NCBI GenBank assembly: GCA_035499655.1
Contig: DATJYL010000180.1
Span: forward strand, 1-33,157
Source: Pirellulales bacterium
GTDB lineage: Bacteria > Planctomycetota > Planctomycetia > Pirellulales > JADZDJ01
Reading direction: 5' to 3'
DNA: 33,157 bases
The position numbers and the translations under genes were made by a program. Positions 18,681 to 24,931 of this stretch are shown here, piece by piece; position 1 is the first letter of the stretch, and the number at the start of each line of letters is the position of its first letter. The notes under the pieces were generated by a model. The model was not told where the DNA came from and did no database searches. It was given only the letters and a program-made list of their open reading frames with translations.

Positions 18681-18767
18681 CGGCAATCGGTTTTGCTAGA
18701 CTGATTGCCGTTCGCCTTGGCGAACAATCTAGCCCGTGGACTACCTGCCCCAGTTCACGGGCTTTTT
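18681..18767 (+). terminator. Three abutting hairpins ending in a rho-independent terminator
   Basis: Stem 1 is CGGCAATC / GATTGCCG (18681-18710), stem 2 TTCGCC-TT-GGCGAA (18711-18724), and stem 3 AGCCCGTGGAC / GTTCACGGGCT (18731-18763), the last followed by a T run. It lies between the truncated tRNA and the first element gene. It probably stops transcription from the native tRNA promoter, and could equally be a structured small RNA or leader. Confidence 0.6.
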
Positions 18768-18792
18768 CACGTAGCTTGGGGAAGCTCTGCAA

Positions 18793-19734
18793 ATGGAATT
18801 CTTTACTTACCCAACAGCGTTTGAGGCTAACCACAAACGTAGTGGGCCGTTTACGCACGCCGAATTCATGGCGGAAGCCCGACGGAAAGTTGCAGCAACG
18901 GATTTCAGCGACCATCAACAGAAAGTTGAAATTGATCGGTATCAAGCTGAAATTCACTGGCTAGAACTGGGCAAACCCTATTTCAACATCTGGCCTAGCA
19001 TCATCCCGATGCTTACTGACGTTCAATTGGATGTTCCCGCCGACACGCTCAAACTTCCATACCCCGTATTTGTTTTACGTCTGCCCCCGCAGGACAATCC
19101 GCTAACGGTCTGTGAGGGCCATATTGTTCAATCAATTCTTGTGCTGCGGGGCGTCAAGACTAAAGATAATCAGCACTGTGTTGTGTTGTGGATCGACATT
19201 GGCGAAAGAGTAGGTCCGCTCAATATGCCCTCAATTCACTGGGGCAGGTTGGATATGGACCCCGATAAAACGATTGATGCGGCATTCGGCGGGATACCGG
19301 ATAACAACCTGCCCGGAATCAACATTTCCGATGAGTTGCGGCGTAAATGCTTGCGACTGGCTGTGTCGATTTGTTTTCTCTCTACGGGCATGGATAAGCT
19401 TGTTGAACCCGACATTCTCAGCAAGGACATAGCCGCATACGCCGAAGCCCACCGCAAAAATGACACGCCCAGAATCAAAACAATTGAGGAAAGAGCGGTA
19501 CGCCGGGGCAAACTTGGATTTAACGTCGGCAAGAGTGAGCACTTACGGCCGCTAATCAATCCACCAAATAACGCGGATGCAACGGGAACACGCGGGGAGC
19601 TAACGCATTCGCACTTACGCAAAGCACACTTCCGAAAAATCGCAACTCAAGCAGTTCCCGTGTTTGTCAGGCCGGCAGTTGTGCGGCCCGATTTACCGCC
19701 GGCCGAACATTCACCCGGTTACGCCGTGCGATAA
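18793..19734 (+). CDS. Unknown protein, weakly AcrVA2-like C-terminal tail, 313 aa
   Basis: ATG 18793 is preceded by GGGGAAG at a good distance. Residues 56-90 (WLELGKPYFNIWPSIIPML, then a hydrophobic stretch PYPVFVLRLP) look like a family seen in planctomycete elements. The middle has ELRRKCLRLAVSICFLSTG and DILSKDIAAYAEAHRKN, then a RRGKLGFNVGK segment. The tail, HSHLRKAHFR at 272-281 followed by VPVFVRPAVVRP, resembles the HIRRGHWHGYW ... WQPAVFVN ending of the Moraxella anti-CRISPR AcrVA2, as I remember it. AcrVA2 acts on Cas12a synthesis. The similarity is short and by eye; the protein may simply share a fold. It is the only gene between the terminator and the convergent minus-strand cluster. 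Confidence 0.6.
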   Translation: MEFFTYPTAFEANHKRSGPFTHAEFMAEARRKVAATDFSDHQQKVEIDRYQAEIHWLELGKPYFNIWPSIIPMLTDVQLDVPADTLKLPYPVFVLRLPPQDNPLTVCEGHIVQSILVLRGVKTKDNQHCVVLWIDIGERVGPLNMPSIHWGRLDMDPDKTIDAAFGGIPDNNLPGINISDELRRKCLRLAVSICFLSTGMDKLVEPDILSKDIAAYAEAHRKNDTPRIKTIEERAVRRGKLGFNVGKSEHLRPLINPPNNADATGTRGELTHSHLRKAHFRKIATQAVPVFVRPAVVRPDLPPAEHSPGYAVR

Positions 19735-19740
19735 TCAGGC

Positions 19741-19944
19741 TTAGCCGATTGCCGCTTTCACTGTCGCAACGTCACTTCGAGTTATCTGCAATTTGTGACC
19801 ACCTAGCAGCAAAATCCAGCAAGCAAAATCGGTGGTCTCTGTAATGCCGACGATGGAAGAAACCAGCACGGTGTTTACCGGCTGTTCGGTCCTGCCATAA
19901 TCGCCTTGCATTTCCGGGCTTTTGAATGAGATTGTTTTCGCCAT
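19741..19944 (-). CDS. Small protein of unknown function, 67 aa
   Basis: The start is backed by a strong Shine-Dalgarno (GGAGGG about 8 bp before the ATG at 19944). The product (MAKTISFKSPEM... to SDVATVKAAIG) has a polar N-terminus and a hydrophobic middle (ETTDFACWILLLGGHKLQI) that looks like beta strands more than a membrane helix. No family is recognised. It ends 6 bp from the convergent gene stop at 19734 and is the last gene of the minus-strand cluster. Confidence 0.65.
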   Translation of the reverse strand: MAKTISFKSPEMQGDYGRTEQPVNTVLVSSIVGITETTDFACWILLLGGHKLQITRSDVATVKAAIG

Positions 19945-20052
19945 GATCTACCCTCCGTGGTAAATGCTGTTTTCGTACCGACACAAACGGACAGTAGAAA
20001 CAATGGAACGAAAAGTCAATTGCTAGCATTCATTCAACGAAAAGCCCGCGAT

Positions 20053-20991
20053 TTATTTCCGATCCGGCCACAATTGCAATAATTTATGCACTAGGCCCGT
20101 ATCACGTATTAGACGTGAGCGTTTGACCTGAATAAATTTTCGGCCGCCACTGCCTAGACGTTCGCTCACAATTTTTCGGCTCTTTGATCTAAGCCCCTTC
20201 CGCATTTCAAGAAAACACATGAAGCCATTGGAATTGCGGTAACGCTGCAAATGAATGATTCGGCGGGGCGGAAAAATACGAATGTTTCGTGCCGATTGCT
20301 CTACCTTCTCAATTACTAGATCGTTTCGTTTTGCCGTTTTCGCAAAAGCACTACCAAGCCAAGAAAAGTTATAAACATCGTAGTAGCGACTTGATCGCAA
20401 CTGCTTTCGAGCTTTCGGCGTGCCGATTTGTTCCGCCTCTTGCTCCTCCTCATTCCAGTTTCCAAACCTTGTTACCACGGTCCACAGCGGCGAATGTTGC
20501 GGAGTTAGTTTGCCATTTCGTTTTTTCCGGCGATTGAATCCACGGGGCGGAACATAAAGTTTTTGAAGTCGTATCGCTTGCCGTAATGTCACTCTATCGC
20601 CGGTTAGGCTATTAACCCATTCACGATATGCCTTGACGGTCTTACGGTCATTCGTTTCAATCGCGGCCTCAATCAGATAGTTTGCAGACGTGGCAGAGAC
20701 ATTAGCCGAACCAATGATGGCACGGCTACCAATCACAAATACTTTCGCGTGCAAATTTTCGACCGAATGAACATTCACGCCTTTGCGAAGCATCGCAACT
20801 ACGGCTGTCGGATTTGTCTGCCCGGCACGAACCGCCCGTTCGCTCATATCAATAACAAGTGTGCTGCCACTGTTCAGCGGTAATAGTTGTGCTGAACTGA
20901 AATAGGCAACAGCGACGGTAGACCGTCGTTTCGTCTGCTTGGCACGAGCCGTAATTTCTTTCCACACTCGCCCGGTTATGAGTTTTTGCAT
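20053..20991 (-). CDS. PLD-family nuclease-like protein with one HKD-type motif, 312 aa
   Basis: HAKVFVIG at residues 81-88 followed by GSAN at 94-97 is the phospholipase D superfamily half-site. The usual Asp eight residues into HxKxxxxD is Gly88 here. Single-motif members work as dimers and include nucleases such as Nuc and BfiI-type restriction enzymes. The C-terminal two thirds is strongly basic (RGFNRRKKRNGK, KGLRSKSRK), as expected for nucleic-acid binding. ATG 20991 was chosen over an upstream extension that would run through the terminator of the gene above. It may be a defence or processing nuclease; I cannot tell. The Asp change makes activity uncertain. Confidence 0.75.
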   Translation of the reverse strand: MQKLITGRVWKEITARAKQTKRRSTVAVAYFSSAQLLPLNSGSTLVIDMSERAVRAGQTNPTAVVAMLRKGVNVHSVENLHAKVFVIGSRAIIGSANVSATSANYLIEAAIETNDRKTVKAYREWVNSLTGDRVTLRQAIRLQKLYVPPRGFNRRKKRNGKLTPQHSPLWTVVTRFGNWNEEEQEAEQIGTPKARKQLRSSRYYDVYNFSWLGSAFAKTAKRNDLVIEKVEQSARNIRIFPPRRIIHLQRYRNSNGFMCFLEMRKGLRSKSRKIVSERLGSGGRKFIQVKRSRLIRDTGLVHKLLQLWPDRK

Positions 20992-21028
20992 CGGTGTATT
21001 ATGATCCACCCTTTCGGGCCAAACAAAC

Positions 21029-21056
21029 AAAAAAACCCCGGCGAAATGCCGGGGTT
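21029..21056 (-). terminator. Rho-independent terminator, minus strand
   Basis: Stem AACCCCGGC (21034-21042), loop GAAAT, and GCCGGGGTT (21048-21056). On the minus strand it is followed by a run of seven T. It ends the transcript of the gene at 21087-21371 and separates it from the PLD-like gene. Confidence 0.85.
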
Positions 21057-21086
21057 GTGAAGGGTTCAGAATCGAATTCGCCAAGT

Positions 21087-21371
21087 TTAGACAGACAGAC
21101 TAACACCGCTTCGCTTACCGTGAACGAACGCCAGATATTCGCCCGCCTTCCGTTTCGGCAACCTATCGACCGTCCCCAATTGGAACCGCTGCACTAATCG
21201 CAGCACGTCGGCGTCGGTAAGCCGAATACAGTTCCGATAAAGCACGGTTTCCCTACGCATACCGTCATGCTCTTTGAAAATGATCGGCTCACCCGCTTTG
21301 CTTAGCCGCCGATTGATTTTGTCGATCAAGTTGTACGTGATTTCGACCGGATTTTTCGTAGCAACTGCCAT
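21087..21371 (-). CDS. Small protein of unknown function, 94 aa
   Basis: ATG 21371 has AAGGGG about 7 bp upstream on the minus strand, which decides this start over an earlier in-frame one. The protein (MAVATKNPVEITYNLIDK... ending GKRSGVSLSV) is mixed-charge and likely soluble, with a helical ADVLRLVQRFQLG stretch. No family recognised. It lies between a strong terminator and the next small gene, in the same minus-strand transcript. Confidence 0.65.
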   Translation of the reverse strand: MAVATKNPVEITYNLIDKINRRLSKAGEPIIFKEHDGMRRETVLYRNCIRLTDADVLRLVQRFQLGTVDRLPKRKAGEYLAFVHGKRSGVSLSV

Positions 21372-21421
21372 GATTTGCCCCTTAAAAATGGGAACGGAAA
21401 ACGACACTAAAACTTAGCTTG

Positions 21422-21715
21422 TTATCCGGCTGCCCGCTCAAACGTCCGCCGATAGCTCTTGCGTTGTGGCTCTACGGCCCGTGCGGACGTAGTAGCGAAC
21501 GCGGGCGGCAGAAAATTGCAATCGCGGATTTCGCAATATGCACTCTCGCCGTTCGATTTGTAGTAGCCCCGGCCGCCGCAAACGATAGTGCGGCCGGATT
21601 GCAGCACTTCCGTAATTTGCGTTACGCTGTACCCCGTGCCGTCCGCCATATCGAAAACGTGGTATTCCAGCGAATCAATCGAGCGGCGTTCCTGTGTTGC
21701 GACGAGAATTTTCAT
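21422..21715 (-). CDS. Small protein of unknown function, 97 aa
   Basis: The ATG at 21715 follows GAGGG at a suitable distance. MKILVATQERRSIDSLEYHVFD opens with a beta strand; CGGRGYYKSNGESAYCEIRDC carries three Cys spaced over about 20 residues, but not in a recognised zinc-finger pattern. The basic C-terminus suggests nucleic-acid contact, though this is weak. Its start lies 13 bp from the micro membrane gene upstream in the minus-strand transcript. Function unknown. Confidence 0.6.
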   Translation of the reverse strand: MKILVATQERRSIDSLEYHVFDMADGTGYSVTQITEVLQSGRTIVCGGRGYYKSNGESAYCEIRDCNFLPPAFATTSARAVEPQRKSYRRTFERAAG

Positions 21716-21728
21716 CGGTGTTGCCCTC

Positions 21729-21827
21729 TTAAAGTGAAAGAATCAAGGCGACTAAAAAGAACACAATCGCGGCCACCACTAACAAGCCAAGCCAATCCGA
21801 TAAACGTGGTTTGCGACCGTAAAACAT
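21729..21827 (-). CDS. Micro membrane protein 2, 32 aa
   Basis: The product starts MFYGRKPRLSDWLG and the rest is one membrane helix (LLVVAAIVFFLVALILSL). It aligns over its whole length with the peptide encoded just upstream at 21832-21924 (M-aromatic, basic residues, SD-aromatic, GLL, hydrophobic helix, ILA/ILS). No clear Shine-Dalgarno; the start is 4 bp after the previous stop, so translational coupling is likely. Confidence 0.55.
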   Translation of the reverse strand: MFYGRKPRLSDWLGLLVVAAIVFFLVALILSL

Positions 21828-21831
21828 TGTG

Positions 21832-21924
21832 TTAAGCCAGAATGAAAGCGAATGCCAAAAAGCCGAATACGACAACCGCAAGTAGGCCGAAATAATCCGA
21901 TTGCTTTGGTGCTCTGCTATACAT
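21832..21924 (-). CDS. Micro membrane protein 1, 30 aa
   Basis: ATG 21924 follows TAGGAG at about 10 bp, a good ribosome site. The peptide starts MYSRAPKQSDYFGLL and continues as a single hydrophobic helix ending FAFILA. It is a clear homologue of the 32-residue peptide downstream, so this is a small tandem duplication. Single-helix micro proteins of this size include type I toxin-like peptides and membrane regulators; no more can be said. Confidence 0.6.
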   Translation of the reverse strand: MYSRAPKQSDYFGLLAVVVFGFLAFAFILA

Positions 21925-21962
21925 GGTTGATTGCTCCTATACTTGTTATTTAGCACGTACAG

Positions 21963-22052
21963 GCTAACTAGCAAGCGTTCTTTAGCAATTACTGGCGAAT
22001 TCGCAAGTATTTTCGGATTACCGGCCGTTACAATCGCTACTTGCTAACTAAC
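21963..22052. promoter_or_regulatory. Divergent control region with inverted CTTGCTARYTARC boxes
   Basis: GCTAACTAGCAAG at 21963-21975 and CTTGCTAACTAAC at 22040-22052 are inverted copies matching at 11 of 13 positions. They lie between the minus-strand cluster (first start 21924) and the small HTH gene (22074), and are the obvious candidate operators for that regulator. Confidence 0.5.
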
Positions 22053-22073
22053 AACTACGGGGTATAGTTGGGT

Positions 22074-22277
22074 ATGAGCGTAAGCGACGATTTGCGAACG
22101 ATTGCCAACAAAGCCCTACAGCGGGGCGATTACACGGTTTATTCACTGGCGAAAGCCAGCGAAGTAGAGCAATCGGTTTTGCACCGCTGGATAGCGGGAA
22201 CCGATCTAGCCGTTAAGACACTTCACAAGGTTGCGAAGCCGTTGGGCTATGATGTTATTTTGCGAAAGCAATCCTAA
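22074..22277 (+). CDS. Small helix-turn-helix protein, 67 aa
   Basis: ATG 22074 was chosen over a TTG two codons earlier. YTVYSLAKASEVEQSVLHRWIAG is a recognisable helix-turn-helix of the XRE/Cro type: scaffold helix, short turn, then the recognition helix with SVLHRW. TDLAVKTLHKVAKPLGYDV is the usual following helix of small phage-type repressors. It is divergent from the minus-strand cluster with inverted boxes between them, so it probably represses that side, itself, or both. Its stop overlaps the next start (TAATG), meaning the membrane protein downstream is co-translated. Confidence 0.8.
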   Translation: MSVSDDLRTIANKALQRGDYTVYSLAKASEVEQSVLHRWIAGTDLAVKTLHKVAKPLGYDVILRKQS

Positions 22278-22432
22278 TGAGCGACGATTTAGAAGATGAT
22301 GTCATAACTAACATCATCGTAAACACGCCGGAAGATGATGCCGCCTACGCTGGCCCCGGCAAATGGTTGCTAGTTTCTGGCGTTGTGGTCGCTGTTGCCG
22401 TGGCTTTGTTCGCCATTCTGAAAGCCCGATAG
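22277..22432 (+). CDS. Single-helix acidic membrane protein, 51 aa
   Basis: The ATG shares its A with the stop of the HTH gene, which argues for real coupling. The N-terminal 28 residues are acidic (MSDDLEDDVITN and TPEDDAAY), then a transmembrane helix (WLLVSGVVVAVAVALFAIL) ends in KAR, predicting the acidic part outside or inside by the positive-inside rule with the C-terminus cytoplasmic. No family is recognised. A repressor coupled to a membrane peptide suggests a membrane-linked regulator or an immunity-type function; that is inference. Confidence 0.6.
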   Translation: MSDDLEDDVITNIIVNTPEDDAAYAGPGKWLLVSGVVVAVAVALFAILKAR

Positions 22433-22473
22433 CAGTTGAACGCATCTAAGCGGCGGCCAACAGAGAATAATTT

Positions 22474-22518
22474 GCCCGCAAATTTTTTCAGAATCTTGCT
22501 TGCTTGTTGCGGGCTTTC
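22474..22518 (+). terminator. Hairpin terminator after the HTH/membrane pair
   Basis: GCCCGCAA (22474-22481) and TTGCGGGC (22507-22514) form an 8-bp stem with a 25-nt loop and TTTC after it. The remaining part of 22433-22736 shows no gene and no further signal I can support. Confidence 0.45.
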
Positions 22519-22736
22519 ATGCGGCGGGCTTCAATTGACCGGACCCGGTGCCGAGTCAACCTAGATGGAAAATTGCATTTCAGGCCGAACAAAGAGCCGG
22601 GCCACCTGCGGATAAAAACGATTGTGTTGCCGAGTTTGAAATAACCCTATCCCCTAGTTATCGCCGCTGGTTGCTTGCCAGTTGCACGTTAAGAGCTAAC
22701 GTACTGAACATCGCAGAGATTGATTGCGTGCAATCG

Positions 22737-23333
22737 TCAGCTAGACAGAATGTCATACACTGTCGGCCGACTTACTTGGCAAGTGCGGGCGATTGCTGCG
22801 ATGGATTCGCCCGCGTGATGTAGCTTGCGGATGGCTCTTGCTTTGGCCAGCACAGACTTATTACGATGGCCAGCTTTGCGACCGCCCCAAGATTTGCCGG
22901 CTGCTAATGCAGCAGAAATACCAGCGGTTTGCCGCTCGCGTCTAACCTCAGTTTCGTATGCAGCTACGCCCGTTAAGATGGTAGCGGTCAATCGTCCCTC
23001 TTTAGTCAACAAATCGAACGATTCTTTAATGCTTGTCAGCGTTACCTTGCGACGGATCAACTCATCATACAATTGAGCAAGCCCGCTAACAGTTCTGCCA
23101 AGGCGGTCTACCCGCCAAACAATAATCCGATCAATCTTGCCGGCCAACACGTCGGCCCATAGTCGATTCCATTCGGGCCGATCCATGTTAGTGCCAGTTG
23201 CCTTATCGACATACCAAACAGCATCAACGTCGTAAGCATCGACGTACCGCCTCAAATCAGCATCTTGGCTACGGGTGTTTTGGCTATGGCTGGACACCCG
23301 GACGTACACGGCGGTTTTCTTGTCGGTTTGCAT
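22737..23333 (-). CDS. Small serine recombinase (resolvase/invertase family), 198 aa
   Basis: YVRVSS with the nucleophile Ser14 opens the catalytic domain; IIVWRVDRLGRTVSG (residues 70-84) is the second signature with catalytic arginines. The acidic helix E region ends in RRERQTAGISAALAAGK, and the C-terminal segment (ESIAAIARTCQVSRPTVYDIL) is the DNA-binding helix-turn-helix. The length matches resolvases and invertases, not large integrases. AGGAG precedes the ATG at 23333. It may resolve replicating multimers of the element, or invert a segment; no duplicated recombination sites were recognised with confidence. Confidence 0.93.
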   Translation of the reverse strand: MQTDKKTAVYVRVSSHSQNTRSQDADLRRYVDAYDVDAVWYVDKATGTNMDRPEWNRLWADVLAGKIDRIIVWRVDRLGRTVSGLAQLYDELIRRKVTLTSIKESFDLLTKEGRLTATILTGVAAYETEVRRERQTAGISAALAAGKSWGGRKAGHRNKSVLAKARAIRKLHHAGESIAAIARTCQVSRPTVYDILSS

Positions 23334-23494
23334 GATTGATTCTCCTATCTCAATAATGCTTCACAGCGTCAGAATGTCAAATTTAGAGTAGACAATTGAT
23401 TAGACTATCTTTTGCAGTAAAACACTGGCAAAAGTGCCACGATTTACAACCGAAACGGCCGGGAACACCAAATTTTACACAATCGAGTTTCACC

Positions 23495-23869
23495 ATGAAT
23501 CAATACGAACCCGGCCAACGATGTTTCGAGCTACAAGGGGCCGATGGCCGGCGGTTTGTCGGCTATGGGCCGGCGGGTGACAGTCTGCCGTGGCAGCGGT
23601 TGCTGTATCACCCGAACCATACCCGCATCGGACGGTCACTACGGCTATGGTTTGCGACAGCGAAGCCCGTGGCATTGACGGGTACGATGCCATCAATCGC
23701 CGTAACCACGTCGGAAGCCACGGCGGTGGTTCGCATCCGACAGCGGATGTTGACAGCAGCGGGTATCGAGCTTCTACAGCCTGATAAGCACAGATACCCC
23801 GCACGCAATCCTAATCAGGCACGCGGTAAGAACGGCCGTTACATTCGTCGTTTGCCAGACGGCAGCTAA
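23495..23869 (+). CDS. Unknown protein, 124 aa
   Basis: The frame is open from 23396, but the ATG at 23495 (MNQYEPGQRCFELQGADGRR) is the first plausible start. The protein has a GRRFVGYGPAGD loop, a basic middle and a basic C-terminus (ARGKNGRYIRRLPDGS), so nucleic-acid binding is conceivable. It is divergent from the serine recombinase (about 160 bp between) and just upstream of the origin-like region. No family recognised. Confidence 0.5.
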   Translation: MNQYEPGQRCFELQGADGRRFVGYGPAGDSLPWQRLLYHPNHTRIGRSLRLWFATAKPVALTGTMPSIAVTTSEATAVVRIRQRMLTAAGIELLQPDKHRYPARNPNQARGKNGRYIRRLPDGS

Positions 23870-24023
23870 TGCAAGCTGTGGGCATTTTACGACACACAAC
23901 CGTGACCGATGGTCAAGCAACCGCGAGGTTGCGTTTCTCCGCGATTGAACACTATCGAAATCGCCGAGTCAGCAAGCCTGATAACCGAAATTTCTTCAGC
24001 CGGGCGGCCGGCCGGTTCAGGGG

Positions 24024-24139
24024 TGTCACGACTTGTCACGGCTTATAAACAACTTTTCTCTATACCTAAAATATCTCCCCTAGGGGAGAACTTTTTTTCT
24101 CTTAGAAAAGTCTATTGGAAGCCGTGACAAGTCGTGACA
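24024..24139. other. Candidate replication origin: 21-bp inverted repeat of TGTCACG iterons around an AT-rich core
   Basis: A perfect 21-bp repeat occupies 24024-24044 and, inverted, 24119-24139. Each arm consists of two direct units, TGTCACGACT and TGTCACGGCT, so four iterons face each other. The 74-bp core is AT-rich and contains the palindrome CTCCCCTAGGGGAG and a T run. A P4-type helicase gene starts 0.8 kb downstream. Iteron pairs plus an unwinding region next to a helicase gene are typical of origins; a large operator is the alternative. Confidence 0.6.
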
Positions 24140-24185
24140 GCAACCCCAGCCTACCCTCTGCACCGGCCGGCGGGAAAAAATTTGT

Positions 24186-24212
24186 AAGCCTGTTGGACCA
24201 TGCAACAGGCTT
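24186..24212. terminator. 10-bp perfect hairpin in the origin region
   Basis: AAGCCTGTTG, a 7-nt loop, and CAACAGGCTT. On the minus strand a T run follows some bases later, so it may be a terminator for that strand, or part of the origin structure. The rest of 23870-24286 holds no gene I can support. Confidence 0.35.
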
Positions 24213-24286
24213 CCCTGAGCTTTCTCCTTTTTATGCAAAAACGCCTTTGCAGCCGGCAAAACAGCCCCATGTTTTTTGCGTGAAGT

Positions 24287-24305
24287 CTATTACCATCGGT
24301 AATAG
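24287..24305. promoter_or_regulatory. Perfect 8-bp dyad CTATTACC-ATC-GGTAATAG, candidate operator
   Basis: It is the first symmetrical site upstream of the replication operon, about 250 bp before the start at 24551, and resembles a repressor operator. The regulator is not identified. Confidence 0.4.
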
Positions 24306-24346
24306 AATCGGTGCAAACTCGAAAAAATAATTTGAAAATCGTTCGA

Positions 24347-24483
24347 GAATTCCTGATAAAAACGCTCGATTTGGACCCATCTACTGTTGTACCGAGAAAG
24401 GGTTCACACTCACAAAATAAATCCACAACTTTCCACGATTTCCTGAAAAAAAGTCCGTTTTTGGACCGTTCTACTCTTGTACC
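24347..24483 (+). repeat. Two direct 47-bp repeats with a 90-bp period
   Basis: 24347-24393 and 24437-24483 match at about 36 of 47 positions with no gap (shared: TTCCTGA, TTGGAC, TCTACT, TTGTACC). The frame through both is open, and the period is a multiple of three, so they could encode a repeated peptide (EFL...LDPSTVVP and DFL...LDRSTLVP) if translation began at GTG 24311. They may instead be protein-binding or leader elements. Confidence 0.5.
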
Positions 24484-24550
24484 CGAGAAGTGTCATCCGT
24501 CAGTCCATCGTGCTCCGCATTCGCGGTCGCACTCCGTAATGAGGTTCGCC

Positions 24551-24838
24551 ATGCTAGTTCAATTCCTGAATGAAAAGTTTGTTGTCGCCGATGGCCAGAG
24601 TACGCCGTACCGCGAATTTGTCGAAGCCTTCCATCGCTACTTATTCGACAACGGCGTATGCCCGACCGAATGGCCCGAAAAGAAAATCAAGGCGGCACTT
24701 CAAGCCGAAAAGTTTGTTATCGGAACTGGTCCCGAAGGATTGCTCATTGTTGGCAATCTTCTCAATCCCCGAACCAGCAAAAAGCGTTGGGTCAAACATC
24801 CGAGCGATAAGTACCGACTAACGCTTGATCGAAAATAA
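24551..24838 (+). CDS. Winged-helix-like small protein of the replication operon, 95 aa
   Basis: ATG 24551 has GAGG six bases upstream, deciding this start over ATG 24539 and over GTG 24311, which would add an N-terminal repeat region. MLVQFLNEKFVVADGQSTPYREFVEAFHRYL ... EKKIKAALQAEKFVIGTG looks like a winged helix of the kind found at the C-terminus of D5/P4 primase-helicases, here as a free protein. It precedes the helicase gene by 93 bp. A DNA-binding or helicase-loading role is plausible but unproven. Confidence 0.65.
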   Translation: MLVQFLNEKFVVADGQSTPYREFVEAFHRYLFDNGVCPTEWPEKKIKAALQAEKFVIGTGPEGLLIVGNLLNPRTSKKRWVKHPSDKYRLTLDRK

Positions 24839-24864
24839 CCGGTTGCGGCCCGGTGGGGTGTTTT

Positions 24865-24926
24865 CACCTGCACTCCATCGGGCATTTCTTTCTCAGGTGG
24901 AATCGAAAGCAGGTGATATTCAGGTG
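24865..24926. promoter_or_regulatory. Cluster of four CAGGTG boxes before the helicase gene
   Basis: CAGGTG occurs at 24894, 24910 and 24921 on the plus strand and inverted (CACCTG) at 24865-24870, giving an 8-bp pair TCACCTGC/GCAGGTGA. The last box doubles as the ribosome site AGGTG before ATG 24932. This suggests autoregulation of the helicase by a protein that covers its ribosome site. Confidence 0.4.
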
Positions 24927-24931
24927 AACGA

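Noticed and set aside
22548-22823. Plus-strand frame overlapping the serine recombinase 3' end
   Set aside because: It runs antisense into the recombinase gene and lacks a ribosome site.
23909-24330. Two open frames in the origin region
   Set aside because: They cover the inverted repeat, the AT-rich core and the hairpin, and have no ribosome sites; the DNA structure explains the region better.
24311-24550. GTG start adding 80 residues to the winged-helix protein
   Set aside because: No ribosome site before GTG 24311, whereas ATG 24551 has GAGG at six bases; the repeat region is annotated separately.
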